Source: Candidatus Heimdallarchaeota archaeon (lineage in GTDB: Archaea; Asgardarchaeota; Heimdallarchaeia; JABLTI01). From it: 11,738 bases of DNA. Below the pieces are notes generated by a model. It ran no database searches, was not told the origin of the DNA, and worked only from the letters and a program-made list of their open reading frames with translations. Of this stretch, positions 5,734-11,738 are shown piece by piece. The stretch spans positions 1 through 11,738 of the forward strand of contig JAGXNT010000090.1 of the NCBI GenBank assembly GCA_019894765.1, given 5' to 3'. How positions within the stretch are numbered: position 1 is the first letter of the stretch; each line of letters opens with the position of its first letter. The position numbers were made by a program, and so were the translations under genes.

Positions 5734-6012
5734 CTATGCTGTTTTCTCTAAGAGTTTATAGAAATCATCTACGTTTTTGGTTAAATCCCTACAGGCAGTT
5801 CGCACCGCTTTGTCTATTTTCTTCTTCGGTGCAGCTTTTATGACTAATTTTGCTTTGTTGACAAAAGGATGCTCTTTATAATATCCAGCAGAATCGACGT
5901 CTTTGACATCACATAGGAACTCTCGTATTATATTAGCAAATGTATGCCCTTCACCGAGTATCTCGAGAGTCATTTCTTTATCTTCATCGTATTCCAGGAT
6001 TTGTACTTTCAT
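5734..6012 (-). CDS. rpoL: DNA-directed RNA polymerase subunit L (Rpo11)
   Basis: This is the RNA polymerase assembly subunit L, homologous to eukaryotic Rpb11/AC19, and pairs with subunit D in the alpha-like platform. From the ATG it is 92 aa and begins MKVQILEYDEDKEMTLEILG, the usual start for the family. The signature GEGHTFANIIREFL is followed by VDSAGYYKEHPF and a C-terminal helix. The frame also opens at TTG 6027, but GGAG at 6025-6022 is a Shine-Dalgarno site 9 nt before ATG 6012, so the TTG is not the start. The gene lies between DUF2067 (91-nt gap from ATG) and the RNase III-like gene. An imperfect hairpin, TAGAAT/ATTCTA (6049-6063), sits in the leader. Confidence 0.95.
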   Translation of the reverse strand: MKVQILEYDEDKEMTLEILGEGHTFANIIREFLCDVKDVDSAGYYKEHPFVNKAKLVIKAAPKKKIDKAVRTACRDLTKNVDDFYKLLEKTA

Positions 6013-6021
6013 TTTTTGATT

Positions 6022-6025
6022 CTCC
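6022..6025 (-). promoter_or_regulatory. Ribosome-binding site of rpoL (decides the start)
   Basis: GGAG 9 nt before ATG 6012 falls inside the apparent N-terminal extension that begins at TTG 6027. The same arrangement (GGAG, 9-nt spacing, spurious upstream GTG) occurs at 945-948 for the kinase gene. Confidence 0.7.
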
Positions 6026-6048
6026 AATGTTTAAAGGGTCTTGAATCT

Positions 6049-6063
6049 TAGAATTCAATTCTA
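6049..6063 (-). repeat. Short inverted repeat upstream of rpoL
   Basis: TAGAAT (6049-6054) and ATTCTA (6058-6063) are separated by TCA. It lies in the 91-nt gap between DUF2067 and rpoL and could be a weak hairpin or an operator. It is AT-rich, so chance is possible. Confidence 0.3.
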
Positions 6064-6103
6064 TTATTCTTCCGAATTATAGTTCTTCCTTTATTTCTTT
6101 CGG

Positions 6104-6721
6104 TTATTTTGTTATCTTTAACGATTTTTCTAGCGCTTGAGCTGGTTCGACTATTAGTTTGAGTCTGTTGAGTTCATCTTCTTCTACTACTTTTGCTTTC
6201 TTGGCAGTAGCTATGGCTTGTTCAATGGTTATGTTTTTTGTAATTGCCATCACCAATATTACATCTCTCAGACTACTGGTCGCAACTTCATATGGAATTT
6301 CTGACATAACTTTATCAATCAGAACTATAAGTTCAAGCAATGAATCATACTTAATTTTCGAATAAAAGACACCTTCTTCTCTTTGAGGTTCGTATCCTTT
6401 GATTTCCAAAATTTGTATAAGAGGTTTAATTGGGAAAGTTTTACCGGTTACTTTTGATAAGAATTCAATTTCATAATTGTAGAAATCATCTCTATCAGGG
6501 TAAAGCATTCCATTCACAATCTGGTGAATCCTTTTAGCGATCTCAATTGCATTTTTTAAATTCTCTTTGGCACCTTCAAATCTAATTGTTACACTACCAG
6601 GATAATAATCAGCAAAAATATCAACTATTTTGATTTGCTTTTGCACTGCGTCCAGAAACAATATTGCTTCATTTGTGGAGTTGATTTTCAAAACCATTTC
6701 TTTTGCTGTCCAACGTGCCAA
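6104..6721 (-). CDS. DUF2067 family protein
   Basis: This 205-aa archaeal DUF2067 protein has unknown function. The family is archaeal and is commonly found beside csl4 and rpoL, as here, which suggests a role linked to RNA or transcription. Visible features are an N-terminal alpha/beta region (FLDAVQKQIKIVDIFADYY, 22-40; VTIRFEG, 44-50), the hallmark NGMLYPDRDDFYNYEIEFL around 70-88, GKTFPIKPLIQIL, and a helical C-terminus rich in Ala, Lys and Glu. The start is TTG 6721. AAGGTGG at 6736-6730 is a very strong Shine-Dalgarno site 8 nt before it, whereas ATG 6697 is too far away. It is second in the operon, 36 nt after csl4. Confidence 0.88.
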   Translation of the reverse strand: MARWTAKEMVLKINSTNEAILFLDAVQKQIKIVDIFADYYPGSVTIRFEGAKENLKNAIEIAKRIHQIVNGMLYPDRDDFYNYEIEFLSKVTGKTFPIKPLIQILEIKGYEPQREEGVFYSKIKYDSLLELIVLIDKVMSEIPYEVATSSLRDVILVMAITKNITIEQAIATAKKAKVVEEDELNRLKLIVEPAQALEKSLKITK

Positions 6722-6729
6722 CTAAACTT

Positions 6730-6736
6730 CCACCTT
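6730..6736 (-). promoter_or_regulatory. Strong ribosome-binding site of DUF2067 (supports TTG start)
   Basis: AAGGTGG read on the minus strand lies 8 nt before TTG 6721. It is one of the best Shine-Dalgarno matches in the window and shows that TTG is a genuine start codon in this genome. Confidence 0.75.
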
Positions 6737-6757
6737 CTAAAAAGTAACAGTGTGTTT

Positions 6758-7408
6758 TTATAATCTAGCTCTACCATAATCTTCGGCGACTTTTCTAGGT
6801 TCTACATTCCCACAATGATCGCATTTGAGAGTTCCTCTTCTCAAATAATGGAGTTTTTCTCCACAAATACTGCATAGACCATAAATTACCCCAAGTTCAT
6901 TATAAGTGGTAGTAAATTGTAATGGAATAGTGTGGGCATCAGTTATTTTCCCTCTAACAATGTCACCTTCTTTTATGGCATCAAACATGGAATCCAAATA
7001 CGCTCGGGTGCAGTGAGAAATATGCATTATTGCTGAATAAGGTGGTTCTACACTTTGACCATTTATGTATTTCACTGCAAGTGAGACCATGTGTTTGTTT
7101 ACACTGTCAGCTTGCCCTATTATGACATCATCCCTTTTTGGGACTAATGGTTTTCTTACTTTTGGAAAAATACTCACAGTTCTTCTTCTTTTGTCTTGGA
7201 ACAATGTTCCTGTCACTGTGGCAAAAATCATTCCTTCGGCTACATGTGTTCCTTCTCCGGGTAAGGCTTCCTCAATATTACAAATCTCGTCACCGGGTAA
7301 AAGGAATAGGCCATTACTAATCATTTCTAATCTTACCGTCCTTTCTTTTCTTCTACACTTAAGTCCAAAATTACTTGCATTTAAATCTAGTTCTAATGTT
7401 GAAAACAT
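6758..7408 (-). CDS. csl4: Archaeal exosome subunit Csl4
   Basis: Csl4 is an RNA-binding cap subunit of the archaeal exosome. The 216-aa frame has an N-terminal domain with NGLFLLPGDEICNIEEALPG (32-51) and GEGTHVAEG, a central S1 RNA-binding domain (about 92-165), and a C-terminal zinc ribbon with C179, C182, C196 and C199. The first 28 residues before M29 (ATG 7324) are not typical of archaeal Csl4, which usually starts just before the LPGD motif. Neither start has a convincing ribosome site. An AT-rich TATA-like stretch near 7439-7446 would make the ATG at 7408 nearly leaderless, so I keep it with reservation. It is the first gene of the minus-strand operon and divergent from the radical SAM gene. 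Confidence 0.92.
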   Translation of the reverse strand: MFSTLELDLNASNFGLKCRRKERTVRLEMISNGLFLLPGDEICNIEEALPGEGTHVAEGMIFATVTGTLFQDKRRRTVSIFPKVRKPLVPKRDDVIIGQADSVNKHMVSLAVKYINGQSVEPPYSAIMHISHCTRAYLDSMFDAIKEGDIVRGKITDAHTIPLQFTTTYNELGVIYGLCSICGEKLHYLRRGTLKCDHCGNVEPRKVAEDYGRARL

Positions 7409-7500
7409 TATTTTAGTAATTCTTTTCTTCTCAAGTAATAATTAAACAAAATACAACTTTATTATTTTTCTTATCATTACAGAGTAAAACGAACGAAATC

Positions 7501-7518
7501 AATTTGTTTAATCAAATT
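7501..7518. repeat. Inverted repeat in the csl4/radical SAM divergent spacer
   Basis: AATTTG (7501-7506) and CAAATT (7513-7518) flank TTTAAT in the 193-nt divergent spacer (7409-7601). It could be an operator controlling one or both genes. The stretch also holds AT-rich promoter-like sequence near 7551-7565 for the plus-strand gene, and nothing else was seen. Confidence 0.3.
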
Positions 7519-7601
7519 TTAGGACTAAACATTATTAAAATCAGCACAAAATTAAGTATTAATATCTCTTACATTGTTTCACAAAAACGAAGGAACACTA
7601 A

Positions 7602-9215
7602 ATGTTGAGCTCTAAACTTAGAATTGCTATTGTAGATGCTACTGCTGCTGGGAAAGGTCGCAGAAGATTTACTCGAGATGCTATTGGTTGTGGTGTGAGA
7701 AGTGTTTGTGGTGTATTAGAAGATCACAATATTAAATCGAAAATTCTTTTAGCTGAGAATATTATTGAAAAGGGATTTCAAGAAAACTTTACTGCTTTAT
7801 TTATTAGCGGTATGTCTATGGATAAGGTTGCAATAAAGAGAGTTGTTAAGATTTGGCGGAAGAAACATCAAGGCAAAGTTGTTGTTGGAGGTCCTGTTAC
7901 CTCAGAACTTGAGTTGTCATTAAAAGAAACAAAAGCTGATCTAATTGTAATAGGGGAAGGAGAATTAACATTAAAAGAACTAATTGCTAGTGATTTTCTT
8001 ACAAGTGGTAAGATTTCAGACATTAAAGACATTAATGGTATTGGTTACTTTAATCAAGAAGGCCAGCTTGTTTTAACTGGTTTTAGGAAATATTCTTCTA
8101 ATGATGAATTTAAATCCTTTAAAGCGTCAACAAAACGCATAGCTGATTATCCAAATTATTTTTCTGCGAAGGTTTATGTTGAGTGCTTGAGAGGTTGTTC
8201 CAATTTTGGTGGAACAAGAATACAATTACCAGATGGGCGAAAGTGCAGTGAATGCAGTCTTTGTGATAGTGATTATCTTGAGGATAGAGCTAATTGTCCA
8301 TCCGAAATTCCACCAGGATGTGGATTTTGTAGTGTTCCAAGTTTGTTTGGGCCATCAAGAAGCAAATCTGTTGAACACATAGTAAGTGAGATAGAAAAGC
8401 TAGTGGCTTTCAATGTGAAAAGAATTGTTTTGAGCGCTCCCGATTTTCTAGATTTTGGAAGAGATGAGCTGGTTTCACCGAAACCATTGATAACACCATC
8501 TTCTCCAAAAGCTAATGTTAAGAAAATCAAAGAATTGTTGTCGAAAATTCATACTATTGAGAGAGTAGCAAATGGACATGTTTGGATTGAAGTTGAAAAC
8601 ATTAAAGCTACCCTCTTCACTGATGAATTAGCTAGAGTTCTTTCCCAATATTTACCAAATTCACCATTTTCTATAGGGTGTGAAACAGGCAGCGAATTAC
8701 ATGCAAAATTATTAGGGAGACCGAGTGGTCCAAAAGATACGTTACGAGCAGTGAAAATTGCACATAAATATGGGTTGAAAGCTCATGTTTACTTTATTCA
8801 TAGCTTACCGGGACAAACAAGTAGAACTGCTCAAGAAACAGCTGAGTTCATTAACAAACTTGAACCTTATATTGAGAAAGTTACGATTTATCGATTCCGC
8901 CCCTTACCTTTATCAGCTTTTGGTGATTTCCCAGATCCGCAACCTGCCATTTATAATCCTGAGAGTAAAATCATTGCTGATGCCGCAAATCAGGTCAATT
9001 TAAGGAAAAAGAAAGACCTTGTAGGCGAAATAGTTCGAGTAATCATTAGTGAACCCAATTATCGTGATAAAAGAGGAACGATTGCATATATTTTGGGCGG
9101 TGGTCCCATGGTTGCAGTGGAAAACTCTCGAGAGAGAGTTGGAGAGATTGTTGAAGTCAAAATTTTGAGGGCAATTTCAGAGAAATTAGTATTAGGAACT
9201 ATTTTTAATTCGTGA
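7602..9215 (+). CDS. B12-binding radical SAM protein with C-terminal TRAM domain
   Basis: This 537-aa enzyme has three parts. An N-terminal cobalamin-binding-like Rossmann domain (about 1-135) has VVVGGP (93-98) and IGEGE (117-121) and lacks the DxHxxG cobalamin-ligand motif. The radical SAM core (about 190-445) has C195, C199 and the distal GCGFCSVP (239-246, C240 and C243), which resembles the CxFCxxP end of MiaB-type motifs. It also has the SIGCETGSE strand (357-365) and HSLPGQT (400-406). A C-terminal TRAM RNA-binding domain (about 471-534) follows. TRAM suggests an RNA, probably tRNA, substrate, as for methylthiotransferases, but this is inferred. Between C199 and C240 lie four further cysteines (215, 218, 221, 232). 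The ATG follows GAAGGA. It stands alone between csl4 and pcn. Confidence 0.88.
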   Translation: MLSSKLRIAIVDATAAGKGRRRFTRDAIGCGVRSVCGVLEDHNIKSKILLAENIIEKGFQENFTALFISGMSMDKVAIKRVVKIWRKKHQGKVVVGGPVTSELELSLKETKADLIVIGEGELTLKELIASDFLTSGKISDIKDINGIGYFNQEGQLVLTGFRKYSSNDEFKSFKASTKRIADYPNYFSAKVYVECLRGCSNFGGTRIQLPDGRKCSECSLCDSDYLEDRANCPSEIPPGCGFCSVPSLFGPSRSKSVEHIVSEIEKLVAFNVKRIVLSAPDFLDFGRDELVSPKPLITPSSPKANVKKIKELLSKIHTIERVANGHVWIEVENIKATLFTDELARVLSQYLPNSPFSIGCETGSELHAKLLGRPSGPKDTLRAVKIAHKYGLKAHVYFIHSLPGQTSRTAQETAEFINKLEPYIEKVTIYRFRPLPLSAFGDFPDPQPAIYNPESKIIADAANQVNLRKKKDLVGEIVRVIISEPNYRDKRGTIAYILGGGPMVAVENSRERVGEIVEVKILRAISEKLVLGTIFNS

Positions 9216-9247
9216 AACTGTGTGAAATATGCATTTAAGTATTGATT

Positions 9248-9261
9248 TGTTTAACTAAACA
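9248..9261. repeat. Inverted repeat downstream of the radical SAM gene
   Basis: TGTTTA and TAAACA flank a central AC. It lies 33 nt after the stop codon of the radical SAM gene and 125 nt before PCNA. It may be a weak 3'-end hairpin or an operator for the PCNA unit. Confidence 0.3.
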
Positions 9262-9305
9262 GTAATACGAAATTTTTAAAATGCCTATTGAAGAAATTAT
9301 CGAAA

Positions 9306-9327
9306 GGTAATTACCAAGAATATAAAG
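9306..9327 (+). promoter_or_regulatory. Palindrome next to the PCNA TATA-like box
   Basis: GGTAATTACC (9306-9315) is a perfect 10-bp palindrome directly abutting a TATA-like GAATATAAAG (9318-9327). This is a typical position for a dimeric regulator or a BRE-overlapping site. The ATG is 58 nt further on. A nine-codon ATG frame at 9281-9310 runs into the palindrome and is probably fortuitous. Confidence 0.4.
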
Positions 9328-9372
9328 AAAATCTACTGGAAATTTAATAAAGAGGACAAACTGTCTAAGATA

Positions 9373-9377
9373 GGAGG
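9373..9377 (+). promoter_or_regulatory. Ribosome-binding site of pcn
   Basis: GGAGG, 8 nt before ATG 9386, is a near-perfect Shine-Dalgarno match, consistent with strong expression of the clamp and fixing the start. Confidence 0.75.
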
Positions 9378-9385
9378 ACTAAAAA

Positions 9386-10132
9386 ATGGCTCTTAAAATG
9401 GTTTTAGCAGATGCGAAAATTTGGAAGAATATTATTGAATCACTTACGTTATTGGATGAAGCTAACTTTATTGCCTCAGAAAGAGGTATTGAATTACGTG
9501 CAATGGATCCAAGTAGGGTTGCGATGGTCGATTTCTTCTTACCTGCAAGTGCTTTTGAAGAATACGAATGTTCAGAAGTGACTCGTCTAGGTATTAATCT
9601 TGATGAAATGACCCAAATTATGCGAAGAGCAGGAACTTCCGATACACTACAAATGGAATTAGAAGGAACAGCAAAACTCGTGATGACTTTTAAGGGACAA
9701 AATGTTAGAAGTTTCGGTATCAGTTTACTCGACCTTGGTGATAGCGAATATCCTGCACCAACAATAGATAGTAAAGCGAAAATAAAACTAACAGCAGATG
9801 CTTTACAACAAGCTGTGAAAGATGCAGAAATTATTGGTGATCATATACGAATTGTTGCTGAAGAACATGGACTTACTTTGTCAGCTTCAAGTGAAACAAA
9901 AGATGTTAAGGTCTCTATAGAAAAAGATAGTGATGTTATTGCGGAATTCAATGTGAGAGAAGAATCGAGTGCAATGTATTCACTGAGTTACTTGAGTGAA
10001 ATGACTAAAGCAATTAAAGCAAGTGAATTAGTTATGATTGCTTTTTCAGCAAGCATGCCAATTCAGTTGGAATTCCCAATAGTTGCTGGAGGAAAACTAA
10101 CCTATTATCTTGCACCAAGAATTGAAACTTAA
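9386..10132 (+). CDS. pcn: DNA polymerase sliding clamp (PCNA)
   Basis: This 248-aa PCNA is the normal length. It forms a trimeric ring that tethers polymerases, FEN1, ligase and RFC. Visible features are LLDEANFIASERGIELRAMDP (22-42), the conserved clamp segment; the interdomain connecting loop LLDLGDSEYPAPTIDSK (114-130); the second-domain start KIKLTADAL; and the C-terminal LAPRIE (242-247) that borders the PIP-box pocket. Only one PCNA is in this window, and the residues give no hint of a heterotrimer. Its own promoter and a strong GGAGG precede it. GINS51 follows after 175 nt, an arrangement seen in other archaea that links clamp and helicase-complex expression. Confidence 0.97.
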   Translation: MALKMVLADAKIWKNIIESLTLLDEANFIASERGIELRAMDPSRVAMVDFFLPASAFEEYECSEVTRLGINLDEMTQIMRRAGTSDTLQMELEGTAKLVMTFKGQNVRSFGISLLDLGDSEYPAPTIDSKAKIKLTADALQQAVKDAEIIGDHIRIVAEEHGLTLSASSETKDVKVSIEKDSDVIAEFNVREESSAMYSLSYLSEMTKAIKASELVMIAFSASMPIQLEFPIVAGGKLTYYLAPRIET

Positions 10133-10139
10133 ATCAAAA

Positions 10140-10237
10140 TTCTTGGTCTCTTATTGTTTCCCTGATTCCTAATAGCAAAATTAGCTTTTAATTCTAGGAG
10201 TGGGGTAATAACAATATACTTTAGTGAGGTCCAAGAA
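10140..10237 (+). repeat. Nested inverted repeats between PCNA and GINS51
   Basis: Three collinear stems are visible. TTCTTGG (10140-10146) pairs with CCAAGAA (10231-10237), TATTGTT (10152-10158) pairs with AACAATA (10210-10216), and ATTCCTA (10165-10171) pairs with TAGGAGT (10195-10201, one G-U). CTC (10148-10150) can also meet GAG (10226-10228). The element begins 8 nt after the PCNA stop and could be a folded 3' UTR, a terminator or a small RNA. The spacer is otherwise without a gene. Confidence 0.45.
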
Positions 10238-10262
10238 AACTCATAAGAGAAAATGAATATAA

Positions 10263-10296
10263 TGTATATACTTTGCACAACTAGTACGCATGGAAG
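10263..10296 (+). promoter_or_regulatory. Promoter and ribosome site of the GINS gene
   Basis: A TATA-like TGTATATA (10263-10270) lies 38-45 nt before ATG 10308, and GGAAG (10292-10296) is a moderate Shine-Dalgarno site with 11-nt spacing. ATGs at 10290 and 10296 are out of frame and stop within five codons. Confidence 0.35.
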
Positions 10297-10307
10297 ATGT
10301 ATAATTA

Positions 10308-10910
10308 ATGGTTAAGGATGATCAATACAAACAAATATTTCAACTCTGGAAAAGTGAAAGAAGAACCAACAAATTACTTGAGGTAAAAGGTAGTTTGTAT
10401 TCTGCAATTCGACAGAGAATAAGCTCTCTTGAAAAAGAATTGGAAGGCATTGATTCCAAAGATGTTGCATCAACGAAGATTATATCTGAGAGAACTGAAC
10501 GATTAAAGAGAATTCTCCGAGATTTGGCTAAGATTCGAAAGCATAAAATCATTCATGCAATAATTAATGAGGATTTAAATAAGAGTGGTTTAGCAGCAGA
10601 AGAAATGGATTTAGTGAAGAATCTCGAGAGTATATTTGACGCGCATAATAATAGAAGCATTTTGGGAGAAGCAGGTTTAGACATAAGTAAGGAATTTGAT
10701 TCCGCAGTCGGACAAGAAAACGATACTGATCTTATGACAGTAAGAATATTGAAGGACATACCTGAAATTATAGCCACAACAGCTCAAGATAAATCAAAAC
10801 AATCAATTGGTCCTTTCAAGAAAGAAGATATTGTACAGATACCTTTAGTGTACGCAAAAACTTTGATTATGAAAAATGCTGCTGATAGGGTCGATCTGCC
10901 TGAATTGTAA
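10308..10910 (+). CDS. GINS complex subunit, GINS51 (Sld5/Psf1-like)
   Basis: This 200-aa archaeal GINS51-type subunit has an N-terminal helical A domain (about 1-118, with RILRDLAKIRKHKI at 68-81) followed by a small beta-rich B domain (about 143-198, VRILKDIPEII ... IGPFKKEDIVQIP ... AKTLIM). The A-then-B order is that of Sld5/Psf1 (GINS51), as opposed to the permuted GINS23. GINS joins MCM and a RecJ/GAN-like protein in the archaeal CMG-type helicase. The linker (119-142) is acidic and probably flexible. The gene follows PCNA on the same strand and converges with S27e after 34 nt. Similarity is diffuse, but the B-domain motif and the PCNA neighbour agree. Confidence 0.85.
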   Translation: MVKDDQYKQIFQLWKSERRTNKLLEVKGSLYSAIRQRISSLEKELEGIDSKDVASTKIISERTERLKRILRDLAKIRKHKIIHAIINEDLNKSGLAAEEMDLVKNLESIFDAHNNRSILGEAGLDISKEFDSAVGQENDTDLMTVRILKDIPEIIATTAQDKSKQSIGPFKKEDIVQIPLVYAKTLIMKNAADRVDLPEL

Positions 10911-10944
10911 TCTTCAGCTTTTTCGTTATAACTTTTAGAAACTA

Positions 10945-11142
10945 TTATTCCTTTTTATCAGGCTCGATAACTTTGCCATGTATTTTGCATTTCCCACCTG
11001 CGGGGGTAGCCAATTTACAATTACAAACTAAGCATCTGACTTCTGTGGAAGAATGACTAAAAACTTTCTGTACTTTATTACAATCTGGGCATTCGACTTG
11101 TAGGAATTCCGATTTTGGTCTTGGGATAGTTGGTTTAGACAA
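10945..11142 (-). CDS. rps27e: Ribosomal protein eS27 (S27e)
   Basis: This 65-aa small-subunit ribosomal protein has a zinc ribbon with C18, C21, C37 and C40 (VECPDC, RCLVC). The N-terminal TIPRPKSEFLQV and the LATPAGGKCKI segment are typical, and the length is normal. The start is TTG 11142, where the family begins. GGAG lies 12 nt upstream (11158-11155), slightly far, and the frame has no ATG, opening only after a TAG at 11160. In many archaea this gene sits between rpl44e and eIF2-alpha. Here neither is adjacent, since GINS51 converges on one side and a zinc-ribbon gene lies upstream. Confidence 0.95.
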   Translation of the reverse strand: MSKPTIPRPKSEFLQVECPDCNKVQKVFSHSSTEVRCLVCNCKLATPAGGKCKIHGKVIEPDKKE

Positions 11143-11201
11143 TGTTATAACATTCTCCTAAGCTTTTTTTTAGTATTACTTTGACTGACCATTTCTTGTG
11201 C

Positions 11202-11209
11202 ATTTAAAA
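11202..11209 (-). promoter_or_regulatory. TATA-like box of rps27e
   Basis: TTTTAAAT on the minus strand, 60-67 nt before the TTG start, predicts a leader of about 35 nt. It indicates that rps27e is transcribed separately from the upstream zinc-ribbon gene. Confidence 0.4.
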
Positions 11210-11273
11210 CTTACTACAAGTCACTTTTATTAATGTTGAAAAGTTAATTCATGAAATTATACATCGTTTAGAA

Positions 11274-11738
11274 TTAGTTTCGATCGTATCCACAATTAGA
11301 ACAATATTCCCAGTTGGGTTTAACAGGATTCTCACATTGTGGACAAGATTCTAAAGGAATTTTTTCTTCTTTCGGGAGTAATTTCTTGTTAATCACATAT
11401 TCATGTTCGATAATATAATCTGGGTCTGCTAATATTATTTCAATAACTCTTTGTTTCTGTAGTGAAGTAATATTACTGATATACATTATGCTTGTTTTTT
11501 GTCTTTTACTTACTAAGTTCTTGACTTTGGTTTGTTCCTCTTCTGGTGAGAGAGAATCTCTATCTGCCTTCTTTTTACCCTCAAGAGCTAATTGTACTTC
11601 ATATTCTTCTGGAGGTTTTCCCGAATATTTTTCTAAATGCTCACCTCCAAGAATATCAACATTATCTGACTCACCTGATGCCCATAAACAACAATCAAAA
11701 CACAAAAAACATCCTTCACCAATTGCTTCTGCTAAAAA
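11274..11738 (-). CDS. Zinc-ribbon protein of unknown function (5' end outside window)
   Basis: The frame stays open to the right edge, so at least 154 residues are visible and the true start lies outside. A TTG at 11705 is internal and is not a credible start, since the reading continues upstream as AEAIGEGCFLCFDCC. The visible part has a cysteine cluster CFLCFDCC (residues 10-17 of the visible part), an acidic and lysine-rich middle, a helical region (SLQKQRVIEIILADPDYII) and a C-terminal zinc ribbon of two CxxC pairs (CPQC and CSNC), ending in GYDRN. I do not recognise the family. Two separate cysteine groups suggest two metal sites. It lies upstream of rps27e on the same strand with a separate promoter between them. 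Confidence 0.75.
   Translation of the reverse strand, partial: FLAEAIGEGCFLCFDCCLWASGESDNVDILGGEHLEKYSGKPPEEYEVQLALEGKKKADRDSLSPEEEQTKVKNLVSKRQKTSIMYISNITSLQKQRVIEIILADPDYIIEHEYVINKKLLPKEEKIPLESCPQCENPVKPNWEYCSNCGYDRN

Noticed and set aside
7065..7445. 126-aa plus-strand frame antisense to csl4
   Set aside because: It is an antisense shadow of a gene with clear S1 and zinc-ribbon motifs.
7602..9215. Radical SAM enzyme as maturase of the micro-peptides
   Set aside because: It is over 7 kb away, has a TRAM RNA-binding domain and no SPASM or peptide-recognition domain, and lies in a core gene neighbourhood. The peptides also lack typical cores with Cys or Gly-Ala repeats.
9281..9310. Nine-codon ATG frame upstream of PCNA
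   Set aside because: It has no ribosome site and lies upstream of the likely transcript start.
1..11738. tRNA, rRNA, CRISPR arrays, insertion sequences, C/D box RNAs
   Set aside because: No tRNA-like arms with TTCGA, no regularly spaced repeats, no transposase frame or terminal repeats, and no intergenic C and D box pair were found on reading.

Overview
This AT-rich window is archaeal. It carries RNA polymerase subunit L, transcription factor TFS, an exosome Csl4 subunit, ribosomal protein S27e, a sliding clamp (PCNA) and a GINS51-type replication subunit. Shine-Dalgarno sites of the GGAGGTGA type and TATA-like promoter boxes are present. A Ras/Arf-like GTPase of the archaeal/bacterial type and the general gene repertoire would fit an Asgard archaeon. 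That is an inference and is not proven by the sequence.

Layout. At 1-421 there are two tandem micro-genes (+), 29 and 28 codons long. Both encode peptides ending in the shared motif IKKDxExARIKFALITG(A/V). Each has its own leader, and the pair ends at a hairpin and T-tract. At 441-935 (-) lies an adenosine-specific kinase family gene. At 1071-4611 (+) follow an unrecognised 152-aa protein, a small GTPase, a 14-helix MOP-type flippase and TFS. At 4613-7408 (-) is an information-processing operon read in the order csl4, DUF2067, rpoL, RNase III-like, DUF99. At 7602-9215 (+) is a B12-binding/radical SAM/TRAM enzyme, probably acting on RNA. At 9386-10910 (+) are PCNA and GINS51. At 10945-11738 (-) are S27e and a zinc-ribbon protein cut by the window edge.

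How the genes fit together. The right two thirds is a conserved archaeal core neighbourhood for transcription (RpoL, TFS), RNA turnover and modification (Csl4, RNase III-like, TRAM radical SAM), translation (S27e) and the replication fork (PCNA, GINS51). The left third is accessory: micro-peptides, an orphan ORF, a GTPase and a lipid-linked-sugar type flippase.

The strongest candidate for something undescribed is the tandem micro-peptide locus. The two copies differ mainly at synonymous codon positions in the shared C-terminal half, which indicates selection on the peptide itself. Secondary points are a cysteine-rich insertion inside the radical SAM motif, a single-domain RNase III homologue with a substituted acidic position and a hairpin in its leader, and a nested inverted-repeat structure between PCNA and GINS51.
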